Assembly: GCF_003023845.1 (NCBI RefSeq)
Contig: NZ_PYFT01000001.1
Coordinates: 3,720,001-3,784,000, forward strand
DNA length: 64,000 nucleotides
Source: Adhaeribacter arboris
GTDB lineage: Bacteria > Bacteroidota > Bacteroidia > Cytophagales > Hymenobacteraceae
Reading direction: 5' to 3'
Shown here: positions 16,558-25,571 of the stretch, in pieces
Layout: the number at the start of each line of letters is the position of its first letter
Position numbering within the stretch: the first letter of the stretch is position 1
The notes under the pieces: generated by a model
What the model saw: only the letters and a program-made list of their open reading frames with translations
What the model was told of the DNA's origin: nothing
Database searches by the model: none
Translations under genes and position numbers: made by a program

Positions 16558-17352
16558 ATGAAAAAATACTTTTTTCTGTTTTTATATCTTTTTAGCTTCT
16601 ACCTGGCCCAAAGTCAGGACAATGCCGGTATTCCGCCCCGGCCCAATCCACCGCGTTTGGTAAACGATTTGGCTGGCATTCTGAGCCCGGACGAAGTACA
16701 GGCGCTGGAGCAAAAACTAAATAACTACAACGATACTACCTCTACTCAGATTGCCGTAGTTACGGTTAAGTCTATTGGCCCCTACGAAGTGAATGACTTT
16801 TCTGTAAAATTGGCTCAAAGTTGGGGGATCGGCCAACAAGGCAAGAATAACGGCATTTTAATTCTGACTTCCTTAAACGATCGCAAAGTTTATATCACCA
16901 CTGGCTATGGCATGGAAGCGCTATTACCCGATGCGCTGGCGAAACGTATTACCGAGTACACTCTAAAACCTAATTACAAAGCGGGCAATTATTACCAAGG
17001 CCTCGACGAAGCTACTAATTTAATTATCGATATTTTTAGCGGCCAGTATAAAGGCGATCCTCGCAGCAGCGGCGATGATAGCGGCTCTGGTTTACCGTTT
17101 TGGCTCATTATAGGCGTTTTAGCGATAATTATTATCATTAGTTTACGCCGACGGGGTGGCGGCGGTGGCCGGGGTGGTGGCATGCGTACTTTAGGGGGAG
17201 GTGGTTTCTTTCCACCGGTTATATTTGGTGATTTTTCTTCCGGACGTGGACCATTTGGCGGTGGCTTTGGGGGAGGTGGCGGCGGTGGTGGCGGATTCGG
17301 CGGTTTTGGCGGAGGTTCCTTCGGCGGCGGCGGAGCTGGCAGCGATTGGTAA
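16558..17352 (+). CDS. TPM-domain membrane protein with glycine-rich tail (YgcG family)
   Basis: 264 aa from the ATG at 16558; an in-frame TTG 33 bases upstream is weaker because the signal peptide begins at this Met (KKYFFLFLYLFSFYLAQS). A TPM domain spans about residues 35-165, with LVNDLAGILSPDEVQALEQKL, ITTGYGMEALLPDALAKRI and NYYQGLDEATNLII. One membrane helix follows (about 179-195), then basic residues and a long Gly/Phe-rich tail ending GGGGAGSDW. The TPM domain would be periplasmic and the Gly-rich tail cytoplasmic. It is the third member of the lemA-TPM-TPM group. Confidence 0.93.
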   Translation: MKKYFFLFLYLFSFYLAQSQDNAGIPPRPNPPRLVNDLAGILSPDEVQALEQKLNNYNDTTSTQIAVVTVKSIGPYEVNDFSVKLAQSWGIGQQGKNNGILILTSLNDRKVYITTGYGMEALLPDALAKRITEYTLKPNYKAGNYYQGLDEATNLIIDIFSGQYKGDPRSSGDDSGSGLPFWLIIGVLAIIIIISLRRRGGGGGRGGGMRTLGGGGFFPPVIFGDFSSGRGPFGGGFGGGGGGGGGFGGFGGGSFGGGGAGSDW

Positions 17353-17534
17353 AAATATAATTACCTCAACTGAATAGTCTAAAAAAAGAGAATCCCGTTA
17401 CCTATTGCGATATTATTCAGAATACAATCTTTTCACTTAAAAGAAGAGAAGTAAAGGTGGTTGTTTCACTAGGAAATTTATTGATAAAAGGTAATGCCTT
17501 TTAAAACAAGTACCTCATTTTACCCATTAATTAA

Positions 17535-17771
17535 ATGCCTACTATTTTAAAAACGTATGGATTGCGCTTTTTCTTTTTTAGCAACGAAACCACAGATTTG
17601 CCGCACATTCACGTAGAAAAAAACAATGCCTACGCTATGTATTATTTATCGCCCGTCGAGCATGCTACTTCTTATGCCTTTAACGCCAAAGATTTAAGCC
17701 AGATTCGGGCCTTAGTACAGCAGCACCAAACTTTATTTTTAACGAAGTGGAATGAATTTAACAGCCAATAA
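17535..17771 (+). CDS. DUF4160 family protein
   Basis: 78 aa. It shows the DUF4160 pattern: PTILKTYGLRFFFFSNE, then the conserved LPHIHVEK with paired His, a variable middle, and LSQIRALVQQHQTLFLTKWNEF. The gene overlaps the following DUF2442 gene by 20 bases, a common pairing that is often proposed to be a toxin-antitoxin-like module, although I know of no established activity. No signal peptide or membrane segment. Confidence 0.88.
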   Translation: MPTILKTYGLRFFFFSNETTDLPHIHVEKNNAYAMYYLSPVEHATSYAFNAKDLSQIRALVQQHQTLFLTKWNEFNSQ

Positions 17772-17988
17772 AAAAATTTTGGTTACTGCTAACCAGGTTT
17801 GGTTTACGGAAGATAAGCTGTACGTATTACTCAACGACGGCCGGGAATTGGGCATTCCACTGGAATGGTTTCCCAAGTTGAGCAGCTGCTCTGAGGCAGA
17901 CCGCCAAAAATACCGGCTTATTGGCAACGGCATTGGCATTTGCTGGGAAGGCATTGACGAAGATTTATCGGTGCTAGCTTTGTTGTAA
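17752..17988 (+). CDS. DUF2442 family protein
   Basis: 78 aa. It matches DUF2442: VWFTEDKLYVLLNDGRELGIPLEWFPKL, with the strand-turn-strand core and the Pro-Leu-x-Trp-(Phe/Tyr)-Pro motif, then YRLIGNGIGICWEGIDEDLSVLALL, the usual ending in which an acidic loop precedes the last strand. It starts inside the DUF4160 gene (20-base overlap), implying coupled translation. The pair probably acts together; which partner would be harmful is unknown. Confidence 0.9.
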   Translation: MNLTANKKILVTANQVWFTEDKLYVLLNDGRELGIPLEWFPKLSSCSEADRQKYRLIGNGIGICWEGIDEDLSVLALL

Positions 17989-18004
17989 GCAACTGTAGCA
18001 AACC

Positions 18005-18604
18005 TTGAACTATCTCCTGCGGTTATTCTTAATTTTTGCGCTGGTATTTATCTGGTCGGCTATTCAGCCGAAAGATTATTTTACCTGGTTGCTCGAAGTA
18101 TTCCCGGCTATTCTCGGCGTATTGGTGCTATTTTTCACGCGCAAAACTTTTCCGCTGACCCGGCTAACGTACTGGCTTATTTTACTGCATGGCTGCATTT
18201 TACTAGTAGGTGGCCATTATACCTACGCCGAGGTGCCGCTCTTTAACTGGCTAAAAGAAGTACTCCATCAAACCCGGAATAACTACGATAAAGTAGGCCA
18301 TTTTGCGCAAAGTTTTGTACCCGCTCTAATTGCCCGCGAAATCCTGATTCGCAAGCAGGTTATTTACCGCCCCAATTGGTTACCGTTTCTAGTGCTTACT
18401 ATTTGCGTTTTTATTAGTGTTTTGTACGAGTTCTTGGAATGGCTGGTAGCCGAGCTTTCCGGCGAGTCGGCAGATGCATTTTTAGGAGCGCAAGGTTATG
18501 TTTGGGATACCCAATCGGATATGCTTTTTGCCACGTTAGGCGCTATTCTAGCTTTCATAACTTTAAGTAAACTTCACGATAAACAGCTGACCAATTTCAA
18601 ATAA
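18005..18604 (+). CDS. DUF2238 (YjdF-like) membrane protein, TTG start
   Basis: 199 aa with about six membrane helices. It matches the DUF2238/YjdF family: an N-terminal pair of helices, the central RNNYDKVGHFAQSFVPALIAREIL, then VLYEFLEWLVAELSGESADAFLGAQGYVWDTQSDML, a conserved stretch rich in acidic residues and Trp. The frame has a stop at 17996-17998 and no early ATG, so translation must start at the TTG at 18005 or lose the first helix. It lies 16 bases after the DUF2442 gene. Function is unknown. Confidence 0.88.
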   Translation: MNYLLRLFLIFALVFIWSAIQPKDYFTWLLEVFPAILGVLVLFFTRKTFPLTRLTYWLILLHGCILLVGGHYTYAEVPLFNWLKEVLHQTRNNYDKVGHFAQSFVPALIAREILIRKQVIYRPNWLPFLVLTICVFISVLYEFLEWLVAELSGESADAFLGAQGYVWDTQSDMLFATLGAILAFITLSKLHDKQLTNFK

Positions 18605-18724
18605 AAGTAAAGAAGCTGCGGCAATTTAATGAAAACATGAGATGGGGGTACAGTTTAAAAATGAAAGCAATTTTACCTTAACATTATTTCTAGTAGGATT
18701 AGTAATAATCCCCTGCATAGCTCT

Positions 18725-19630
18725 TTAAGGTATTCTGGTTTTACTTTGACCAAATGGTACCGTTAAACCTAAAAACGGGATAGCGATAAAAGTATCTATA
18801 TCGGAGCCAGCCGGAATAACTAAGCCGAAATCCAGCCCCACTCGTTTAATAATCCGACGCCCACCTAGTGTTATTAAGCCAATGGAACCATCGCCGGTAC
18901 CAATCAAATAATTTTCGGTTAATAGATAACCCCGGTTGCCGGTCCGAAGCATACCATTTAACGTAAAAGTAGGAGCAGTAGCCCAATCGCCGGCAGCATA
19001 GCCGTACCCTAAACCCAAACTTATATTCTTATCGCGGGAGCCGAAAGTAGAAATGCCGTACACAATACCAAACCCCTCCGAGTCTTCTCCCAATACCGAA
19101 CCTACCAATGCTCCGGCTCCCACGTTAAACTTATCTTTAACTACCGGAAAAGAAACTTTTGGCAATAACCAAACTGGGGTTGAGGTACCAAACAAAAACA
19201 ACGGCACGGTACCTGCTCCAATCGAAATATTATTCGTAATGCCCACGCTTATCTGGTTCACAAAAACCAACACGTTCTGATAATAACCTTCGCCTCGTTT
19301 TAATCCGTAGCCATTCGGCGCGAATAAATAACGCGTACTTTGCGGATTTTCGAACCAGTAATTTCCATTTTTCAACTTCGCTGCGGTTATAACGGTCAGG
19401 CTTTTAATATCCGGCCGTGGAATTCGGATAACACCAAGTTTAGCGGTTTTTAACTGAATAGATCCGGTATCTTCCGCTACTATATTACCGATATACTCAT
19501 TCCCGTCGCTTGTTTCTACCCGGTAAATCGCGGTAGTATCGGGAGTTGTTTGCGCCAAAGCCTGGTTGGCAGTAATTCCCAAGAGCAGCAACCAAAAGCT
19601 AATGAATACTATTTTTAAATGGCGCCTCAT
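18725..19630 (-). CDS. Probable outer-membrane beta-rich protein, unknown function
   Basis: 301 aa with a clear signal peptide (residues 1-26, ending ALAQ). A small N-terminal domain (30-80) reads YRVETSDGNEYIGNIVAEDTG, similar to short SH3/LSM-like strands seen ahead of Bacteroidota outer-membrane proteins. The rest alternates Gly-rich and hydrophobic strands (ISVGITNNISIGAGTVPLF, FNVGAGALVGSVLG), which suggests a small beta-barrel. No enzyme motif is visible. It is transcribed alone, away from its neighbours. Confidence 0.82.
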   Translation of the reverse strand: MRRHLKIVFISFWLLLLGITANQALAQTTPDTTAIYRVETSDGNEYIGNIVAEDTGSIQLKTAKLGVIRIPRPDIKSLTVITAAKLKNGNYWFENPQSTRYLFAPNGYGLKRGEGYYQNVLVFVNQISVGITNNISIGAGTVPLFLFGTSTPVWLLPKVSFPVVKDKFNVGAGALVGSVLGEDSEGFGIVYGISTFGSRDKNISLGLGYGYAAGDWATAPTFTLNGMLRTGNRGYLLTENYLIGTGDGSIGLITLGGRRIIKRVGLDFGLVIPAGSDIDTFIAIPFLGLTVPFGQSKTRIP

Positions 19631-19997
19631 AAATACTTTACTATTTAAAAACTTACGGAAATTAGCAGAAAAGAAACCGTTAAAGGCTAAAATGCTTCAC
19701 CCAATGGTATGGGTAAACATCTGGCAATTAAAAAGTAGTATTAATATATCAAACTATTTATAATTTATAATCAAAACTAACCAAGACTTTAGCGTTATAA
19801 CAAAAGTTGCAGACAGCAAAGCTTCTATCTTTATTTTAGCAAAGTTTTCAATCCTTTATTCTCATAAAATAATCATCGTTCCGGCCTTCAATAAACCAAA
19901 TCAGAGAAATATAAAAATGGCATTTTTGTCAACCACTACGCCGGATTAGCGTTTTATAAGTACGTTTTCGATGTATCATTATTAAGATAACTTAGCT
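19631..19997. other. AT-rich intergenic region
   Basis: 367 bases between divergent genes. It must hold the promoters of both, but I see no confident promoter pair, repeat or RNA structure. Confidence 0.4.
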
Positions 19998-20817
19998 TTG
20001 AACAGAAGAGAAGAAGAGCCATATCAGCCAGGAAGACAGGAATACCGCAACGATAGTAATCGGCGGGACGACAGTAATTACCGGGGAGCTTACCGGTTTG
20101 AGGACCATCGTACTGCCCACGACGATTACCAGCCCTACCCGGATAACGCCAATAATAATCGCAGCCGCGGCCAAAATTACGCCGATGAACGTGAAAACCG
20201 CAGTCGGGCCGATCAGCATAATACCAGAGGTCACTCAAACAATTATGGTAACATGGGCAGTTACGGCGGTGCCCAAGGCTGGCAAGAAGAGCACGGCCGT
20301 GGTCAGGCTCCTAATCGCCAACTATATGGTGCTTACCGCGACCAAAATAGCTACTCCAGCAATGAGGGCCCTAACCGCAATAACTACCACGATCAGCAAC
20401 ACCGCGGCAACTGGCGCGATTACCAAGATGACCAGAACCGTCGCCGGGAAGACGATAGCCGTTATGAAATTTATGATTCGGGTCAAAGTCAGTATAACCG
20501 GGGCAATTACGGCAAGCCTAGCGGCGGCTCCGTTAGCCAGCATCCTAACCAACGTACGCACATCGACGATCCGCGGGAGAACTTATGGCTCCCGGCAACG
20601 GCCCCGATACCGCCAGGGCTCTGGAAACGACCAGGAACATAATGTCGGCAACGAAATGGATTATACCAATGTGGCGGGTTCTTTAAGCAATGGTTACGAT
20701 GGTTACCGTGGTCCCGCCGAACCACTATTACGGCACTACGATCCTATGAGTGGACGAACTCGGGAACAAGATAATTCTCGCCGGAATCGGCCAAACGAAA
20801 GAGGCTTTAATCGATAA
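19998..20817 (+). pseudogene. Low-complexity Asn/Arg/Tyr/Gly-rich protein gene with apparent frameshift
   Basis: From a TTG at 19998 the frame encodes 214 residues rich in Asn, Arg, Asp, Gln, Tyr and Gly (NRREEEPYQPGRQEYRN onward) and ends at 20642 in an untypical Pro/Leu-rich stretch. The +1 frame takes over the same composition from about 20570 (RTYGSRQRPRYRQGSGNDQE) and continues to a stop at 20817 (ending RPNERGFNR). Removing one G from the GGG near 20577 would fuse them into about 272 residues. No domain, signal or membrane segment is visible; it is probably a disordered, highly charged protein. The lack of an ATG at the start is a second oddity. Coding status is likely but not certain. 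Confidence 0.6.
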
Positions 20818-20836
20818 AATTTAAAAAATAGACATA

Positions 20837-20866
20837 AAAGAAGGCTACCCGACGGTGGCCTTCTTT
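20837..20866. terminator. Bidirectional intrinsic terminator
   Basis: AAAGAAGGC and GCCTTCTTT flank a short GC loop between convergent genes; A and T runs on either side suit both strands. Confidence 0.8.
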
Positions 20867-20941
20867 GTTAGGTTTAAGGGTTCTTTTTGCAAAAGCTGCA
20901 AGCCCAATAGTAATGTTTGGTGCACAGCAAAAGCAAATACA

Positions 20942-23900
20942 TTATTGATCGAACCGGAAACCAGCTCCGAAAGAAAACAATAAAAGTTCTTCGCGCGAAT
21001 GCTGTAACAACATCGAGAAAGCAAAGCGCTCTGCTATTGGTGCCACGTAAAAGCCCCATCCATACCCGTCGTGCCAGTTACCAGCACTTTTGCCCTGGTA
21101 CCACACCCGGCCCCGATCAAAAAAAACAATTCCGCCGTACTTGAAAGGCAAAAAGGCATTCTCAACCTCGCCCAAGTGAAAACGTAATTCGGTGTTCAGG
21201 TAAAGGCTGGCATCGCCGGCAAAGCGGTTGATAACGTAGCCCCGCAAATTAGGGCGCATTCCTAAAGTAGTGTACTTATAGTAAGGCAAATTCTGTCCGT
21301 AGTTCCTGCCGCCGCCCAGCCGTAAAGCTAGTGTAACCGGTAAAACCACCTTGCCCGTGCCGTAATAATCTATAAAACCTTCCGTTAAGCCAAAGGCTTT
21401 ACCGTTGTTTTGGGTGGGTTTATACGTGTTATGGCGCACAAAAAGGCGCAGGCCTCGTTCGGTAAAAACCAGTTTATCGCGTAAATCCAGCACAAAATCA
21501 GAATTAAAACCAATTAATTGCTGCTGAGTAGTATTTATCAATGGGAACCCTGCTTCGGGCTTATCTAAAAAAGAATTATCCCGGTAATTAGTAGTAAGTC
21601 TTTCAAATAAAGGTCCAATCCTAAAGTAACTTTTTTGAAAAAACTGGCGCTGCAGAAATACCGCCGACATAATACCGCCGTAACGCGCTTTGTAGAATTT
21701 ATCGTCGTAAAGTTCTTCGTTTTTCCGGGTATCGTTGCCTAAGCCAAAGAAATCGTAAGTCCGGAAATAATAGCCTAAATCAAGGTAAGCGCCTAAATCC
21801 CACTGTTTCCAAACGTGGCGCCATAGTGTATTAGTGGTTAGTTGCCGGTTGCCAAACTGAGTAGCCCGGACGTTAAAAGCGTAAATGGCGCTAAAATCTT
21901 TTTTCCGGAAGTGCTGCTGTTTATACGTAATCCCGAAGGCCAGCCCTACCCCATCGCTCTGGTTGTAAATAATGCTACCATTCGGACTAAAAGTATTATA
22001 TGCAAAAGAAGTAGGACTATAAAAATTTACGTCCGGAGCATTGGAAGTTAAGTTGCGGGCTTCCGGCCCTAAGTCTAGTTTCGTATTGGTACTATCATAC
22101 ACCAGGGTATATCGCCGGTAATTTTTAACCGCCGATACATCGCGGATACTATCCTGACCGTTGCCGCCAATAATCCGGACCCGGATACTGGCATCGGCCT
22201 GGCCGCTAACATCTACTACATCTTCCCCATCTAAGCCGTATAAGCGAATTTCTTTAGTTTCGTTCCGGAAGAAAGTCCGATCGAAGAAGGAAGTACCCTG
22301 CGGTAAGTTTGTTTCTTTATCTTTTTAAAAATTTGTACCCGCACCTGGGCTTCGGGCAGGCGCTCTACCTTAAAGTACTCATTTTTATTGGAACCCACTA
22401 TATCTACGTATTGAGCCAGCTGTTCGTAATACTCCTGCAACACAAGGGGTAAACGTGTTCGGCGTGCTTTTAAGGTAGCGCTTATTTCCTTTCCTTCCTG
22501 AGCGGCAATTTCGGGGGGAAGTTCGGCAATGGCTTTATCGATAACCGCATCAGTAAAGGTTTGCTGAAGATATTGCGCCAGGTTAATCCAATCTTGGCGA
22601 TTAAGGGAGATGAGTAGAAAACGATCGAGGTAACGAGCCGGCCAGGTAAGACTCCGCAGACCGCTTAATTCCTTGTCAAAGTTTTGAATATTGGGTAAAG
22701 CCCATTTTCGGTCTGCTAACCAGGGAATGATTCCGTCCCAGCGGGAAAAAGCATGATCGCGGTCCCGCGGAATAGGCCGGTATACAGTTTGCGAATCCGT
22801 TTGAAAGCCCGCCCATCGCCAATTATCCGGTTGACGGCCCCAATCGCCGATGAAAATATCAAAAGCCCGGGCTTTGCCATAGCCTAGGGCATCTATCCGG
22901 TTATTATTGTCCTGGTACAGTGCCTGGTATAAATTAAAACTATTTTTCACGTTGGTCGATCCGGCAAAACCAGGCTGCTCGCTCCGGGCATCTCCTGGTC
23001 GCTCTTCCAGCAGGCCAAACATTTCCTGGTAATTTTTGCGGAATGGCCCTAAGGCCCGGTCGTCGGCGAGGACAAATAATTTAGGCTGCGCATGTAAGAT
23101 GTCCGTGGAGTCTAGCAAGCTGCTTACTACTAAGGCCCCGTAGGGCTGCTCGGTAGGAGTAATCTGGCGCAGCACGTCCGTCACAATGGTATTACGCAGT
23201 TCGATAGGGATAGTACCAATGGGATCTTTATCCACCGACCGGAAAACAAACTGCCGGCCATCAGCCGCTTTTAATCGCAGCGAAGTAGTTTGTCCGCCTC
23301 CTGTTTTTTCCGGACGGAGTTTTTCTTTGGTTCGGCTCAAATACAGCAAGGGCACCTGCACGGGTTGGGTCCAGCTTTTGCGGTATAAATGCCCAAAAAA
23401 TTTAACTTTCAATCCTCTGGCAGCGTACTGCGGACCGGCAATTAAGGTTGCTTTATTACCATTGGTCGTTACTTCTTCGGTGGTTACCGGCTCCGGAACT
23501 TCGGGTTTTACGCATGGCCCTACCTGCTTATTTACCGGAATATTTTTAACCGGAGCAGGATCGCAGGCCGATTGAAAAAGGGTTTGTTCGGCTACGGCTA
23601 CGGTTGTACCTGGTTTGGCAAATTGGTAAAAAGTAGTGGTTACTTTCCCGTTTTTGTAAATTGTTAGTTTCACGTAACCATTTATGGCTTGGTTAAAAAG
23701 ACTTGCCGGGTTTTTAGCCACAAACCTTTTTTGAGAAAAGCTACCGGAAACAATATGATAATTACTATCGAGCGTATTTAGTTGGAGCGAATAATCGTGA
23801 GCAGCGGCATAAATAAGCTGATCGTGTATTTGAAAAACCCGGTTTAAGTTGGTAATAAAATTCTGATAACCGGGATTCGACATGTCGCGCGGCACACCTA

Positions 23901-24669
23901 CATTTTGCCGGTAAGAGGCGTACAAACTGCCTAAACCAGGCAAGGGCAACCAATTAAGAACTTTAAACCGGGTGTCGGAAAAAGGGAATAAATGTTTTTT
24001 CAGCGACATGTGTCCGCCGTAGTAGCCGTTAGATAATATGGGGTGGTGCCCTACAATTAAAATTTGTCGACCATTCGCGTTTTCAATGGCGTCTTCTAAT
24101 GCTTCCAGAAATTCGGAATCCGATAATACGCCACAATCAGTATCCGGCTCGGCGGGTTTCCGGTAAGGGTGCATCCACCATTGGGAGTTAATGGCGATCA
24201 AACGTAAATTACTGCCTATGTCCTTTACCTCTGGTCCGGGACATCCCCTCCCGGGGAAGAGTACCTGGGCGCGGGTCTGGTGGGTTTTAATGTAATTTTC
24301 CAGCCGTCGTACATCGTCCAAGCCTTCTTTACCGGAGTTATCCCAATCTTTGTCGCCGGGCACCAAGTAAAGGTTTCCCCGGGTTTTGGTTAGTTGCAGC
24401 AACTGGTCTATTTTCCGGTTAGCGCCCAGGTTCACTCTTTTACCCATTCCCCGGTTAGCGGCAATATCGCCTAAATGCACGATGGTAAACGGGTGGTGCT
24501 CTGCTTGCAAAGCTTGTTGAAAAGCCCGTAAATGGTTAGGAGCAATGATAGTGGTAGCGGTATTGCCCAACAAGTACACCACTTGCGCAATAGAATCGGG
24601 TGCCTGAGCCATTACCTGCCGGGAAATTCCCCAACTGAGTAATCCTAACAGGAGTATTTTTTTCAGCAT
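20942..24669 (-). pseudogene. Metallophosphoesterase - D15 (Omp85-like) outer-membrane protein, split by a one-base frameshift
   Basis: The upstream part (24669 to 22231, 812 aa) has a signal peptide (ending VMAQA) and a calcineurin-like phosphoesterase domain: IVHLGDIAANRG, LVPGDKDWDN, ILIVGHHPI. A central region carries RPIPRDRDHAFSRWDG. It runs out of frame in its last 25 residues. The downstream part continues in the other frame from about 22329 (KETNLPQGTSFF, then RLYGLDGEDVVDVSG) into a beta-barrel domain ending at 20942 (LLLFSFGAGFRFDQ). Restoring one base to the poly-A run (T run at 22322-22326 on the plus strand) gives one protein of about 1242 aa, the usual Bacteroidota size. Internal sequence on both sides is well preserved, so the break is recent or an assembly error. 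Confidence 0.85.
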
Positions 24670-24738
24670 ATTATATTTTGCGGGTGGCTTAGAGGGTAGC
24701 TAACTAATATTTTCGTTATTTAGGAAATCAGCAATCGT

Positions 24739-25122
24739 CTAAATTTTGGTTGCTTTCATACTTTTTAGCTCCAGTAAATCTTTGTCTCCCGTTAATAAGT
24801 AATCTGCTTTACCGTCTACGGCAAGTGAAAGTAAAAAATTATCTTTACTGTCGCGGCATTCTTCTACGCTGGAAGTAATGGTAATTAATTCAGCATGGAT
24901 ACCAAGAACTTCGATTAATAGCTGAACATCCTTTTGTTTAAAGAACTTCTTAAATTTGGGACGTTGCGTAACTTGCAGGAATTCATCTACAAGCTCCTGA
25001 CTAAATAATAATTGCACTTTTTCCGTAGCAATTAAATTATCGATGTTATTAAAACTCTTGGTAATGAGAAAGCTAATCCAAAGATTGGTATCTATGATAA
25101 TCCTCTTTGGCTTATTGACCAT
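24739..25122 (-). CDS. PIN-domain toxin (putative toxin-antitoxin PIN family)
   Basis: 127 aa. PIN-domain acidic residues are visible: Asp11 in RIIIDTNLWISFL, Glu in VDEFLQV, and the C-terminal DSKDNFLLSLAVDGKADYLLTGDKDLL with Asp pairs forming the metal site. These proteins are usually RNases of type II toxin-antitoxin systems; the layout fits the COG1569-like PIN family. The start overlaps the upstream antitoxin gene by 11 bases. The C-terminus (KSMKATKI) is short. Confidence 0.9.
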   Translation of the reverse strand: MVNKPKRIIIDTNLWISFLITKSFNNIDNLIATEKVQLLFSQELVDEFLQVTQRPKFKKFFKQKDVQLLIEVLGIHAELITITSSVEECRDSKDNFLLSLAVDGKADYLLTGDKDLLELKSMKATKI

Positions 25123-25324
25123 AACGCTTGCTTCGAACTACTTCTACTTCTTTGGTTATTTCTTCTAAGCTGGGAGCCTGGTTAGATTTATTTCTTGATT
25201 TTTCAAGAACTTCCGTAAAGCTATTCTTCTTTTCATTGTCGATAGCAATAAGATTTAAGTCAGCCAAGTTTTTTAAAATTCGTAAAGCTTTAGGGTTTAA
25301 TATTTCTACTCTTAATCTTTCCAT
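25112..25324 (-). CDS. Antitoxin partner of the PIN toxin
   Basis: 70 aa. The N-terminal half (MERLRVEILNPKALRILKNLADLNLIAI) is the pattern seen in small Bacteroidota antitoxin-like proteins that precede PIN toxins. The C-terminal half is charged and probably flexible (SLEEITKEVEVVRSKRYGQ), suited to binding the toxin. It precedes and overlaps the PIN gene, indicating translational coupling. Assignment rests on pairing plus the N-terminal pattern. Confidence 0.85.
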   Translation of the reverse strand: MERLRVEILNPKALRILKNLADLNLIAIDNEKKNSFTEVLEKSRNKSNQAPSLEEITKEVEVVRSKRYGQ

Positions 25325-25571
25325 AATCTAAATATACGAAATAGTGGTGTAGCTCCGATACGTCTCTTACAAGTACACGTAACGTATGAATTAAAAAAAC
25401 ACGGCTTTAAGCCAGTAACTTACCGTAATCCGCATTCTGCTTACTGTTATGGCTGGCAATTTTATTTTAAAGCAAACCCAGATGTTAGCATTTTCGTGTA
25501 TATCTGCTCGGAATCTACTTCCATTCTATACGGAATTTGCATACCTAATAGATACACAATACCTTTATAGC

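Noticed and set aside
20098-20560. Upstream part of the +1 frame in the low-complexity gene, encoding a Thr/Ile/Ala-rich sequence
   Set aside because: Its composition is an out-of-frame artefact of the Asn/Arg-rich gene; only the portion after about 20570 looks genuine.
22321-22340. Programmed -1 frameshifting in the metallophosphoesterase-D15 gene
   Set aside because: The TTTTTAAAAAG stretch does not form a classic X-XXY-YYZ slippery site in the reading frame, and the family is normally encoded in one frame.
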